From CALCKW01 sp033852095 (GTDB lineage Bacteria > Pseudomonadota > Gammaproteobacteria > CALCKW01), in NCBI GenBank assembly GCA_033852095.1, contig JAWSVD010000048.1:6934-70933 (forward strand): a stretch of 64,000 bases of DNA, read 5' to 3'. The stretch's first letter is position 1. Each line of letters begins with the position of its first letter. The notes under the pieces are model-generated. The model was not told the DNA's origin, made no database searches, and saw only the letters and a list, made by a program, of their open reading frames with translations. Position numbers and translations under genes: made by a program. Below, piece after piece: positions 44,189-52,503 of this stretch.

Positions 44189-44659
44189 TTGAGTTACACA
44201 GTTAGCCATGAGCACTGGATGGAACAGGCGCTGATATTGGCAAAACAAGCGCAGCACGAGGGGGAAGTGCCGGTGGGGGCCGTGGTTGTGCTAAACGGCG
44301 AAATTGTCGGCAGCGGCTTCAACAGCCCCATCGGGTGTTGTGATCCCAGTGCCCATGCGGAGATCCAGGCGATCCGTCAGGCCGCACAAACAATGGGCAA
44401 CTACCGCCTGCCCGGCTGTGCGTTGTACGTGACCTTGGAGCCCTGCACCATGTGCGTGGGCGCCCTGGTGCACGCGCGTATCCAGACACTTGTCTACGGC
44501 GCAAAAGAACACCGCACGGGGGCTGTAGTCAGTCAGTTGCAACTGCTGGACGCCGCGGCCCACAACCACCGCGTCGAGGCGGTGGGCGGTGTGTTGGAAC
44601 CGCAATGCCGTGAGATGCTGCAAAGTTTCTTCAGAGAGAGGCGCAAGAAGAAAGACTAG
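44189..44659 (+). CDS. tadA: tRNA-specific adenosine deaminase TadA
   Basis: 156 aa. It deaminates A34 of tRNA-Arg(ACG) to inosine. Zinc ligands are His56 (with the catalytic Glu58 in SAHAEIQ) and Cys86/Cys89 in PCTMC. TTG 44189 is accepted as start because SHEHWMEQALILAKQA aligns with E. coli SHEYWMRHALTLAKRA, AGAGGA lies just upstream, and the first in-frame ATG (44219) would cut this segment. Essential housekeeping gene in most bacteria. Confidence 0.94.
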   Translation: MSYTVSHEHWMEQALILAKQAQHEGEVPVGAVVVLNGEIVGSGFNSPIGCCDPSAHAEIQAIRQAAQTMGNYRLPGCALYVTLEPCTMCVGALVHARIQTLVYGAKEHRTGAVVSQLQLLDAAAHNHRVEAVGGVLEPQCREMLQSFFRERRKKKD

Positions 44660-44854
44660 GCCTAGTAGCGTTGGGCTCTGTCCGGGGCCATGACACGGCC
44701 GCCTGATCAGGGTGCTCTAAGCCGCCGGCCCCAAATGTGTGCAAACGTTAAAGATTGGCTACAAATAGGCCGCTATCGGGCCATGGCCTAAACAGATCAG
44801 CATGAGTGATGCGCGTGGATCACGGGCCCCCTTACACGGAGCCTCTTCGACATC

Positions 44855-45523
44855 ATGCGTTTATCTTTGTTAGTACACGAACTAGCGGCCAAACTAGACC
44901 CCAGCGCAGCGGGCGGGGAAGCCCTTGAAGCACAGTCCGCCAAGACGGCATTGGTGGCTAAGATCACGGCGTTGGACGCGGCGCGAGCCGGTGCGGTGGG
45001 GCGTGGTCTTCAGCTCGCGGCCGAAGAAATGCACGAGCTGACCCTGCTGACCGGTTCTCAGGATCACAACATCCGCCAGTTGGGTGAGGGTACCCGCGCA
45101 ACAGTTGCCGAGATAGGCCAGATATTTGAAGGTCTGGGCACCGACCGCTGGTGTTCGGTCTCTGCCTTGCAGCAGGATTTGAAACCGGCCAAAGACCGCC
45201 TGACACTGTTGATCTCTCAATTGGCAAAGAACATCTCCGGCATGCCACAGTCACTCAGCAGTGGCGAAGCACCGCAGTCGGCGGACAGGGTACAGATCGA
45301 AACGCTGCTGCGGCAGGTGATGATCAACGGTCGAGACAGATTGTCTGCGCTGGAAATCGTGGTTGAAGCCTTGCTCTTGGCCGCTGAGAGCGCGACGGAT
45401 CTCGAGCAGCTGATCGCGCTGGATTCGGATTCGCTGGAATACAGCACGCGCCAGCGTCTGGCGGCTTTGACCCGTGACAAGGTGCTGGATGAAACGATCT
45501 TGGCCAACCAAGTGGCGCACTGA
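44855..45523 (+). CDS. Conserved-looking hypothetical protein, helical
   Basis: 222 aa, not recognised. Predicted largely alpha-helical: LLVHELAAKLDPSA, AKTALVAKITALDAARAGAVGRGL, then a region with DRVQIETLLRQVMINGRDRLSALEIVVEALLLAAESATDLEQLI. No signal peptide, membrane helix or metal motif is visible; one Cys (RWCSV). ATG 44855 follows tadA after a 195-base gap. The consistent codon use in this frame and the position support a real gene. It is convergent with the DUF3658-like gene. Confidence 0.6.
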   Translation: MRLSLLVHELAAKLDPSAAGGEALEAQSAKTALVAKITALDAARAGAVGRGLQLAAEEMHELTLLTGSQDHNIRQLGEGTRATVAEIGQIFEGLGTDRWCSVSALQQDLKPAKDRLTLLISQLAKNISGMPQSLSSGEAPQSADRVQIETLLRQVMINGRDRLSALEIVVEALLLAAESATDLEQLIALDSDSLEYSTRQRLAALTRDKVLDETILANQVAH

Positions 45524-45539
45524 GCAGATCGAGCTCAGT
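45519..45539. terminator. Hairpin spanning two convergent stop codons
   Basis: Perfect seven-pair stem ACTGAGC / GCTCAGT with loop AGATCGA. It includes the TGA of the upstream plus-strand gene and the end of the convergent minus-strand gene. No T-run, so termination is only a possibility. Confidence 0.4.
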
Positions 45540-45876
45540 CGTCAATTACACTGTCATTGGGATGGTCCAGGGGCGACGTTTTTAGCCGAACTTCACTGCA
45601 GCGCATATGCGCCAACGGACCGCGAGCCTCGAGCGAGCCCTCTGCCGCCAGCTTTTGTATGCGCTGAGAGAAAAACACATCCGGAAGGCCTCTGCTGTAC
45701 ACGGGTCTTGTCTGCATTGTAGTAGCCACGACCTTGGCCACCTTCTGCCAGTGTTGCATCGTATTTTCCAACAAGGCGTTATCAATTTCGCGCAGTTGCT
45801 GCCTTGATAGGCCGACGATTGTTTTGTCTTCTTCTGCAGTGAGTGCTCGGTCAGCCGCCATGCCGTGGTCTGTCAT
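45535..45876 (-). CDS. DUF3658-like protein
   Basis: 113 aa. The core LREIDNALLENTMQHWQKVAKVVATTM, GLPDVFFSQRIQKLAAEGSLEARGPLAHMRCSEVRL matches the short DUF3658 domain, often found C-terminal to DUF1835; here it stands alone without DUF1835. Function unknown. No signal peptide. It lies between the hypothetical gene and nfeD. Confidence 0.75.
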   Translation of the reverse strand: MTDHGMAADRALTAEEDKTIVGLSRQQLREIDNALLENTMQHWQKVAKVVATTMQTRPVYSRGLPDVFFSQRIQKLAAEGSLEARGPLAHMRCSEVRLKTSPLDHPNDSVIDD

Positions 45877-45910
45877 AATATAGCGCTGCTTAACCGTGAC
45901 TGAATATGCC

Positions 45911-46351
45911 TTAAAGCTTGGCTTCTACCCGCAACACATTGTCGTCTACTGACAGCACACGGATGCTCGCGCCTGCGGCTAAATCGGGCCCGGAGACTTG
46001 CCACAGCGTGTCGTGAACATTGACGTATCCGGCACCGTTGACAATGGCTTCTGAGAGGGTAAAAGACTGCCCCACGAGCTTGTCGGCACGTCGGTTCAGG
46101 GTGGTCTCCTGTGTCTTGTTGCCACTCACCCAGCGCCGCGTAAGGCCCAGCAGAATGAGCGTGCAGACGGCAAAATACAGGGCCTGAAGCTGCCAGCTCG
46201 CGCTGGGCAATACGTAGGCGAGCAGTGCGGTCAGCAAGGCTGCGGTACCGGCCCACAGCAGCACCGTGGTGAAGCTGAGCACCTCGATGATCAACAACAG
46301 CCCGGCCAATATCAGCCAATGCCAATAGACCAGCGCGGATAGCTCTGTCAT
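45911..46351 (-). CDS. NfeD-family membrane protein
   Basis: 146 aa. Two or three membrane helices occupy residues about 8-75 (YWHWLILAGLLLIIEVLSFTTVLLWAGTAALLTALLAYV). A C-terminal OB fold follows (LVGQSFTLSEAIVNGAGYVNVHDTLWQVSGPDLAAGASIRVLSVDDNVLRVE). NfeD1b-type proteins pair with SPFH proteins, as with the gene immediately upstream (three bases apart), and likely serve membrane-quality functions. Confidence 0.9.
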   Translation of the reverse strand: MTELSALVYWHWLILAGLLLIIEVLSFTTVLLWAGTAALLTALLAYVLPSASWQLQALYFAVCTLILLGLTRRWVSGNKTQETTLNRRADKLVGQSFTLSEAIVNGAGYVNVHDTLWQVSGPDLAAGASIRVLSVDDNVLRVEAKL

Positions 46352-46353
46352 GG

Positions 46354-47340
46354 CTAGATCTCGAGGTCGGTTCTGGAAACGGTGGGCTTGCGCTGGGCTG
46401 CCAGCGCTGCGGCGTCGAGGCCTTTCGCTGCGGCGAAGGCGTCCTTGGTCAGTTCACCGATGCCGCCGAGTGCGCCGAGTATGCTGGTAGCCTCCAGTGG
46501 CATAAAGACCACCTTGCTGTTGTCAGCGCTCGCCACGGACTCCAGCGCGCCGACGTATTTTTGTGCCACAAAATAGTTCAAGGCCTGTACATTGCCGTTG
46601 CTCACGGCCTCGGAGACCATTTTGGTGGCGTGCGCTTCAGCGTCGGCCTCGCGCTCGCGCGCCACGGCTGCTTGAAAGGCCGCTTCGCGCTGACCTTCCG
46701 CCAGCAAAATAGTGGATTGTTTCTCGCCTTCGGCGCGCAGGATGGCGGCCTCGCGGCTGCCCTGCGCGTCGAGAATATTGGCGCGTTTTTCACGCTCCGC
46801 TTTCATCTGCCGCGCCATGGCGTCGACCAGATCTTTGGGCGGGTTGATGTCCTTGATCTCGATGCGGGTGACTTTTACGCCCCAGGGCTGGGTCGCCTGA
46901 TCGACCACGCGCAGCAGCCGCTCATTGATCATGTTTCGGTTGGAGAGCAGGTCATCCATGTCCATGCTGCCCATCACGGTGCGGATGTTGGTGGTGGTCA
47001 GGTTGATGATGGCCGCCTCGCGGTGGTTGATCTCGTAGGAGGCCTTGGCCGCATCGAGTACCTGAAAGTACACCACGCCGTCCACCGTGATCATGGCGTT
47101 GTCACGGGTGATCACTTCCTGGGAGGGCACGTCCCTGACAGTTTCCATCATGTTGACCCGATGGCCAATGCGATCCACAAACGGTACGATCATGCGCAAC
47201 CCGGGTTTGATGGTGCGGATAAACCGGCCCAGTCGCTCCACCGTGAATTCCTCGCCCTGCGGCACCACCTTGGCGGCGGTCACGGCGACAACAATCGCCA
47301 GCATGACGATGACAATCACAAAAACACTGAAGGTGCCCAT
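46354..47340 (-). CDS. qmcA: SPFH/stomatin-like protein (QmcA type)
   Basis: 328 aa from ATG 47340 (a longer frame to 47376 lacks the family's start). An N-terminal anchor (FSVFVIVIVMLAIVVAVTAAKVV) is followed by the band 7 domain: VPQGEEFTVERLGRF, MMETVRDVPSQEVITRDNAMITVDGVVYFQV, ALNYFVAQKYVGALE and Glu/Ala-rich coiled coil. It forms ring-shaped membrane microdomains and works with NfeD. A second SPFH type is encoded at 16.3 kb but is of a different branch. Confidence 0.9.
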   Translation of the reverse strand: MGTFSVFVIVIVMLAIVVAVTAAKVVPQGEEFTVERLGRFIRTIKPGLRMIVPFVDRIGHRVNMMETVRDVPSQEVITRDNAMITVDGVVYFQVLDAAKASYEINHREAAIINLTTTNIRTVMGSMDMDDLLSNRNMINERLLRVVDQATQPWGVKVTRIEIKDINPPKDLVDAMARQMKAEREKRANILDAQGSREAAILRAEGEKQSTILLAEGQREAAFQAAVAREREADAEAHATKMVSEAVSNGNVQALNYFVAQKYVGALESVASADNSKVVFMPLEATSILGALGGIGELTKDAFAAAKGLDAAALAAQRKPTVSRTDLEI

Positions 47341-47398
47341 GTCTAAAATTTCCCCAAAAGCGACGCTGCGCGCCACCGCTGTCGTGGTGGCCTAAACC

Positions 47399-47839
47399 AT
47401 GAGTGTAGCGCGACTTCAGAACCTCGGCTGGTCGATTGAAACCCGCGGGCGTGATCTGCTCCTGCTGAGCCCCCGTGTGCAGCAGCAGATCGATGCCGCG
47501 GGACTGGTCGACGGTGTGTGCCATGTCTTTATCCGTCACACCAGCGCCTCGCTGCTGATCACCGAGAACGCTGACCCAGAGGTGCACATAGATTTAGAGA
47601 CCGTGATGGCAGGGCTGGCACCCGACGGCGATGTGCGCTATCTGCACCGTTACGAGGGCGACGACGACATGGCGGCGCACGTGCGCAGTGTGTTGACGCA
47701 GACAACGCTCACGGTGCCGGTCATGCAGGGGCGCTTGCTGTTGGGCACCTGGCAGGGGATCTATCTCTGGGAGCACCGCTACCAGCCGCACCGGCGCGAG
47801 CTGGTCAGCAGTTTGCACGGTGAGTTCAAAGGCGCGTGA
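47399..47839 (+). CDS. yjbQ: YjbQ-family protein (UPF0047)
   Basis: 146 aa. Signatures: VCHVFIRHTSASLLITENADPEVHIDL, YEGDDDMAAHVRSVLTQTTLTVPVMQGRLLLGTWQGIYLWEHR. The conserved His and Asp residues probably bind metal; some members show weak thiamine-phosphate synthase activity but the physiological role is unsettled. It is divergent from qmcA with about 60 bases between starts. Confidence 0.92.
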   Translation: MSVARLQNLGWSIETRGRDLLLLSPRVQQQIDAAGLVDGVCHVFIRHTSASLLITENADPEVHIDLETVMAGLAPDGDVRYLHRYEGDDDMAAHVRSVLTQTTLTVPVMQGRLLLGTWQGIYLWEHRYQPHRRELVSSLHGEFKGA

Positions 47840-47854
47840 TTTCAGTGGCGCGCT

Positions 47855-48385
47855 CTAATAGTTTTTTGACTGCCCAGCGAGGTCTTCATCCTCGCGCTGT
47901 CGCTGCACTTGCGCATGTTGTTGTTGAATAGTTTGCAGTTTGGCTGCAGAGGCATAACGAAGCTCACTGCAGCGGCAGCCCCAGGTGCGCTGGTAACTGA
48001 TCTCGATACCGTCTTTATTCCAGCTGTAGTGCTGGTCGCTGATGAACTTGCCCGGTACCACGGTCGGCTGCCCGTATTTGCGTGTCAGTTTTTTCAACAT
48101 CCTGCGATGCGAGAGGGGTTGTATGTGGTATTCGGCAAAGGCGAAACTGTTGTCCTGCGCATCAAAACCCAGGTACAGCCGCTGGCTCTCGGCCAGAACT
48201 CCTGCGCTGTCGAATATCTCGAACACCTCGGGCAGCGCGGTGTCTTGCAGGCTGGCACCCGCAGCCCGTGCAGCCAGGCCCAGACTGGCCTTGTTGGCCG
48301 TCACCAAGGGCACGCCAAACAACTCCACAGCGGCGCTGTTGGCCGATGTAAGAGACAGTGCGATCAGCAGCAGTAGTATCCTCAT
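47855..48385 (-). CDS. Exported hypothetical protein
   Basis: 176 aa. A signal peptide (MRILLLLIALSLTSANSAA) precedes a mature part starting VELFGVPLVTANKASL. It has the pattern YHIQPLSHRRMLKKLTRKYGQPTVVPG and a CRC motif near the end, where cysteines may form a disulfide. The C-terminus is Gln/Arg-rich. Convergent with yjbQ. Function unknown. Confidence 0.68.
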   Translation of the reverse strand: MRILLLLIALSLTSANSAAVELFGVPLVTANKASLGLAARAAGASLQDTALPEVFEIFDSAGVLAESQRLYLGFDAQDNSFAFAEYHIQPLSHRRMLKKLTRKYGQPTVVPGKFISDQHYSWNKDGIEISYQRTWGCRCSELRYASAAKLQTIQQQHAQVQRQREDEDLAGQSKNY

Positions 48386-48517
48386 GTGTGGTGTATCGAC
48401 ACGCTCGCCGACGCTCCGCAGAGCGCCGGACTACTGATTTTCTGTCATCACGCCCGACATCCACGTTTCTAAGTGCCGCTCGATGCATCACAACTTTAGG
48501 GCGGATTCACGGAGGAC

Positions 48518-49234
48518 TCAGGGCGTGAGCGCCTGCAAACGGGTGGAGATCTCGGCGGTGTGGCGCTCGGCGGCTTGGCGAGCCGCCTGGCCATCGCGGC
48601 GGCCGATTGCCGTGACTATATCTGCGTGTTGCTCGATCACGGTCTGGCTGAAGTTTTGTTGATCGAGCAGCTTATCGGCGGAGATGCGGATACAGGCCTG
48701 CAGCGCCTGGCGCAGGCTGCGCACCACCTCGACCAGTACCTTGTTGTGTGAGGCCGCCGCGATGGCGAGGTGCAGGGCGGTGTCACTGTGCACCATCGCG
48801 GCGCGATCCTGGCGTGCAGACGCGGCCACATACTCCCGGTGCAGGCGGCGAATGGTGGCCAGTTCGCGGTCATCCGCCAGCTCGGCCGCGGCCTCGGCGG
48901 CCAGTGCATCCAGCGCTGAGCGCACCAACACCAATTCCTGCCGGCTGCGCGGCGACTGCTCCAGCAGGGCCAGCAGAGGGGAGGCGCTGCTGGCTGTGAC
49001 GACGCTGCCGGCGCCGCGCTTGGACTGCAAGAAACCGCGGCTGCGCAGCCGCTGCAACGTTTCACGCAGCGCAGATCGCGAGCAGCCCAGTTGCAGGGCG
49101 AGTGGTCGCTCCGCCGCCAGCCGTGTACCGGTGGGCCATTCACCCGATTCGATCAGGTCTTGCAGTTGTGTCAGATTTTTCGGCTGGCGCATGGCGGGCT
49201 CGGTTGATGGTCGTTGCTCTTTCAATTGGAGCAT
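48518..49234 (-). CDS. lldR: GntR/FCD-family regulator of lactate genes (LldR-like)
   Basis: 238 aa from ATG 49234 (GTG 49240 and ATG 49192 are alternatives; ribosome-binding sites are unclear). N-terminal winged helix: GEWPTGTRLAAERPLALQLGCSRSALRETLQRLRSRGFL. C-terminal FCD helical domain: LVLVRSALDALAAEAAAELADDRELATIRRLHREYV, HSDTALHLAIAAASHNKVLVEVVRSLRQ with ligand/metal histidines. Divergent from lutABC, with a palindrome in the spacer; it likely represses in the absence of L-lactate. Symbol by context. Confidence 0.85.
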   Translation of the reverse strand: MLQLKEQRPSTEPAMRQPKNLTQLQDLIESGEWPTGTRLAAERPLALQLGCSRSALRETLQRLRSRGFLQSKRGAGSVVTASSASPLLALLEQSPRSRQELVLVRSALDALAAEAAAELADDRELATIRRLHREYVAASARQDRAAMVHSDTALHLAIAAASHNKVLVEVVRSLRQALQACIRISADKLLDQQNFSQTVIEQHADIVTAIGRRDGQAARQAAERHTAEISTRLQALTP

Positions 49235-49251
49235 GTACACAGGCTCGGTTC

Positions 49252-49268
49252 AATTGGTCTGACCAATT
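49252..49268. promoter_or_regulatory. Operator-like palindrome between lldR and lutA
   Basis: AATTGGTC T GACCAATT, a perfect 17-base palindrome. It fits the known GntR/FCD-family operator shape (TTGGTnnnACCAA type) and lies in the shared intergenic region upstream of both genes. Confidence 0.8.
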
Positions 49269-49277
49269 CATGTGGAT

Positions 49278-49306
49278 TTTGCACTCGTGCTCAGCCGCGC
49301 TAGCAT
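49278..49306 (+). promoter_or_regulatory. Candidate lutA promoter
   Basis: TTTGCA, 17-base spacer, TAGCAT; each box matches four of six consensus bases. It is directly downstream of the palindrome, which fits repression or activation from that site. Tentative. Confidence 0.35.
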
Positions 49307-49334
49307 GGTGCTCATTAAGAGGGGAGGATTCTCA

Positions 49335-50114
49335 ATGAGCGCAGACTCTGCACAGCGGCCTCGGGTCGGTCTATTTGTCACTTGCCTGGTCGATTTGCAG
49401 CGACCGTCCGTGGGTTTCGCCGCGGTGAAGTTGCTGGAGCTGGCGGGTTGCAGCGTGGAGGTGCCGTCGTCACAGACCTGCTGCGGCCAACCGGCCTATA
49501 ACAACGGTGACTACGCCACCACGGCGGCGCTCGCACGGCAGACCATCGCCGCGTTGGAGCACTGCGATTACGTGGTCGCACCCAGCGGCTCCTGCGCGGG
49601 TACATTGAAACATCACTACCCGAGCTTGTTGGCGGACGACCCGGATTGGTCGGCTCGGGCGGCGAGCTTTGCGGACAAGGTGCACGAATTGATGGGCTTT
49701 TTGGTGGACGTGCGCGGGCTGGATCCGCAGGCGTTGGACAGCAGCTTTGTCGGCACCGCGACCTACCACGACAGTTGTGCGGGTCTGCGTGAGATGGGCA
49801 TCAAAGAGCAACCACGTGCGCTGCTGCGCGGTGTCGAGGGCCTGGAGCTGGCGGAGATGGAAGACACTGAAGTGTGCTGCGGTTTCGGCGGGACTTTCTG
49901 CGTCAAATACCCGGAGATCTCGGCGCGCTTGGGCAGCGACAAGCTGCGCCATGCCGAGGAGACCGGCGCCGATGTCCTGTTGGGGGGGGATTTGGGTTGT
50001 CTGCTCAACCTAGCTGGGCGAGCACGCCGGCAGGGCATCCCCCTGCGGGTTTTTCACACCGCCGAGGTGTTGGCCGGCATGGCAGAGCGCGGCGTCGCTG
50101 AGGGCAGCCAATAA
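49335..50114 (+). CDS. lutA: L-lactate oxidation complex protein LutA (LldE)
   Basis: 259 aa. Two CCG domains: SQTCCGQPAYN and CCGFGGTFCVKYP, with GSCAGTLKHHYP and TYHDSCAGLREMG, which bind Fe-S/heterodisulfide-type centres. Part of the three-protein LutABC complex that oxidises L-lactate to pyruvate. ATG 49335 has GGAGG seven bases upstream. Its TAA overlaps the lutB start (TAATG). Confidence 0.93.
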   Translation: MSADSAQRPRVGLFVTCLVDLQRPSVGFAAVKLLELAGCSVEVPSSQTCCGQPAYNNGDYATTAALARQTIAALEHCDYVVAPSGSCAGTLKHHYPSLLADDPDWSARAASFADKVHELMGFLVDVRGLDPQALDSSFVGTATYHDSCAGLREMGIKEQPRALLRGVEGLELAEMEDTEVCCGFGGTFCVKYPEISARLGSDKLRHAEETGADVLLGGDLGCLLNLAGRARRQGIPLRVFHTAEVLAGMAERGVAEGSQ

Positions 50115-51526
50115 TGCGCGTTCGCAGCCCTGAATTTAAAACACGCGCCGTTGCGGCGCTCTCTGAAGTTGACCTGCAAAAAGCCCTGCGCCAGGGCAAG
50201 GCGGGCTTCCAAGGCAAGCGGGCCAGCGCCATCTCGGTGGTGCCCGAGTGGCAGCAGATCCGCAGCGACGCCAAGCTGATGAAAGACCACGCCTTGGAGA
50301 ATCTGGACCACTACCTGCTGCAGTACGAAGCGGCGGTGCAGGCCAACGGCGGCACGGTGCACTGGGCGCCCACCGCGGTGGATGCCAACCGCATCATCAC
50401 CGAGCTGTGCACTGCGGCAGACGCCGAGCTGGTGGTCAAAGGCAAGTCCATGATCAGTGAAGAGGTCGCGCTCAACGACGCGCTTGAAGCGGCGGGCATG
50501 CAGGTTGTGGAGACAGACCTGGGCGAGTACATCATCCAGCTGGCGGGCGAGCCACCCAGCCACATCATCGCGCCCGCCGCACACAAGACCAAAGAGCAGG
50601 TCTCGGATTTGTTCGAAGCGGCGCACGGCGGCCCGCGCATCGATGACCGAGCCGGCCTGGTGACCGAGGCGCGCCAGGTGCTGCGGGAGAAATTTCTCAA
50701 CGCGGACATTGGCATCACCGGGGCAAATCTCTTTGTCGCCGAGACGGGGCAGCACCTGCTGGTCACCAACGAGGGCAACGGCGATCTGTGTTCCTGCGTG
50801 CCCAAAATACAAATCGTGATCACCAGCATCGACAAAGTGGTGCCCACACTGGAGGATGCGGCCGCCACGATACGGCTCTTGGCGCGCAGTGCGACAGGGC
50901 AGCACATCTCAAATTACACCAGTTTCTACGGCGGACCGCGCGGCGAGGGAGAGCTCGACGGGCCAGAGCAATACCACGTGGTGCTGCTCGATAATGGCCG
51001 CAGCAGCATGCTCGGCAACGCCTTCAAAGACATGCTGCGCTGTATTCGCTGCGGTGCTTGCATGAACCATTGCCCCGTCTACGGCAACGTCGGTGGCCAC
51101 GCCTACGGCTGGGTCTATCCGGGTCCCATGGGCTCGGTGTTGACACCCAACATGGTGGGCCTGGAGGACACGCTCGACCTGCCCAACGCCTGCACACTCA
51201 ACGGCCGCTGTGCCGAGGTCTGTCCCATGAGCATTCCGCTGCCAGACTTATTGCGTGAGCACCGCAGGCTGCAGTTTCAGCGGGGCCTGGGCAGTGGCGC
51301 TGCGCGCGGGGCATTGGCCGTGTGGGCAAAGGCGGCGCTTCGCCCGCGTCTCTATCAAGCGATGAGCCGGCCGGTGATTAAAACGCTGGCTATCTTTGCG
51401 GGCAAGCGCGGCGCATACAAAAAACTGCCCGGGCTCGCGGGCTGGACCAGCCAACGCGATCTGCCGGCCCCGCAGGGCGATACCTTCATGGCGCAATGGC
51501 AGGCAGAACAAAGGAACAAATCATGA
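50114..51526 (+). CDS. lutB: L-lactate oxidation iron-sulfur protein LutB (LldF)
   Basis: 470 aa. LUD domain (residues about 65-290), then two 4Fe-4S motifs: CIRCGACMNHCPVY and CTLNGRCAEVCPM (about 310-380). GKSMISEEVALNDALEAAG and TETGQHLLVTNEGNG-like (seen as AETGQHLLVTNEGNGDL) blocks are family-typical. It accepts electrons in the LutABC complex. Stop overlaps the lutC ATG (ATGA). Confidence 0.95.
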   Translation: MRVRSPEFKTRAVAALSEVDLQKALRQGKAGFQGKRASAISVVPEWQQIRSDAKLMKDHALENLDHYLLQYEAAVQANGGTVHWAPTAVDANRIITELCTAADAELVVKGKSMISEEVALNDALEAAGMQVVETDLGEYIIQLAGEPPSHIIAPAAHKTKEQVSDLFEAAHGGPRIDDRAGLVTEARQVLREKFLNADIGITGANLFVAETGQHLLVTNEGNGDLCSCVPKIQIVITSIDKVVPTLEDAAATIRLLARSATGQHISNYTSFYGGPRGEGELDGPEQYHVVLLDNGRSSMLGNAFKDMLRCIRCGACMNHCPVYGNVGGHAYGWVYPGPMGSVLTPNMVGLEDTLDLPNACTLNGRCAEVCPMSIPLPDLLREHRRLQFQRGLGSGAARGALAVWAKAALRPRLYQAMSRPVIKTLAIFAGKRGAYKKLPGLAGWTSQRDLPAPQGDTFMAQWQAEQRNKS

Positions 51527-52167
51527 ACGGTCGTGAGCAGATCATTCGCACAGTGCGGCGCTCATTGGGCCGCGACAGCGGGCCAGCGGCCCCGCAAGTG
51601 GCAGCATTAGAGCACCGCCAGGCATCCAGACCCAGGCACGCGCGGCCCAGCGTGGGGCCAGATTTAGTCGCGCAGCTCAAGCAGCAGATGGCGCGGGTGC
51701 AGATGACCGTTACTGAGCTCAACAACAGCGATCAACTGGGGTCGGCTGTCGCCGAGTTTTTGCAAGAGCATCAGTTGCCGCTGGCGGTCACGATCTCCCC
51801 TGAGCTCAGCGACACTGCGTGGCCGGAAACACTCGAGGTGCACACGGGCGCTGCGCGCGCCGAGGATCTCAGCAGCGTGACAGCCTGTCTGTGCGCCATC
51901 GCGGAGACGGGCTCTATTGTGATGGCGGCCAGCCCGCAGTCACCCGCGACCTTGCGTTTTATGCCTGACAATCACATGGTCGTGTTGCGTCGCGCGCAGG
52001 TGCTCTCGCACCTTGAAGAGGCTTGGGCAGTGCTGCGGGCACAGCCCGGCAGTATGTCCAGAGCGGTGCACATCAACACCGGCCCCTCGCGCACCGGGGA
52101 CGTGGAGCAGGTGATAGAAATCGGCGCGCATGGCCCGCGGCGCATGCATGTGTTTCTGATCGACTGA
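51523..52167 (+). CDS. lutC: L-lactate oxidation complex protein LutC (LldG)
   Basis: 214 aa LUD-domain protein. Core: SSVTACLCAIAETGSIVMAASPQSPATLRFMPDNHMVVLRRAQVL and INTGPSRTGDVEQVIEIGAHGPRRMHVFLID, the usual C-terminus. The first ~60 residues are basic and less conserved. It ends the operon, which is followed by an intrinsic terminator. No lactate permease gene is present in the window. Confidence 0.93.
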   Translation: MNGREQIIRTVRRSLGRDSGPAAPQVAALEHRQASRPRHARPSVGPDLVAQLKQQMARVQMTVTELNNSDQLGSAVAEFLQEHQLPLAVTISPELSDTAWPETLEVHTGAARAEDLSSVTACLCAIAETGSIVMAASPQSPATLRFMPDNHMVVLRRAQVLSHLEEAWAVLRAQPGSMSRAVHINTGPSRTGDVEQVIEIGAHGPRRMHVFLID

Positions 52168-52503
52168 TTAGCGCTCGTGCTGTGGGCAGGGCAGCAGACT
52201 GCCGCTTTTTCCCCCGCCGTGCGTTCGCAGCCGGGTGCCACGCTAAGCACTCCAGCAGCTGCAGGCGTCTCTGTCTGACTCAGCGTTTTCCACGTCAGAG
52301 GCCAAAAATTCTAGTACTTATTTGGTCCAGATAGAAATTCGGAGCAGCCACTACAATTTGAATTATGGCGCTGGATTGCGCTTGTTATGTGGTGTGGCTC
52401 CCTTATTCAAGGGTGGCAAATCTCTTTGCTGCCATTAGCTCAGCCCCTGCAGCTGAGTTGCGGCTTGTCGCGGGGTGGTGTGAACAACCAAGGAAGCGAT
52501 CAG
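52168..52503. other. Intergenic region after lutC
   Basis: About 340 bases containing the lutABC terminator near its start and, presumably, the promoter of the M16-like lipoprotein gene. No other gene is supported; the frame running upstream of 52504 lacks a start of its own. Confidence 0.5.
52190..52210 (+). terminator. Intrinsic terminator of lutABC
   Basis: GGCAG / CAGA / CTGCC stem-loop (52190-52203), then GC and five T. Confidence 0.7.

Noticed and set aside
44655..44666. 12-bp perfect palindrome ACTAGGCCTAGT at the tadA stop
   Set aside because: No loop or T-run, and no repeated occurrence noticed; probably chance.
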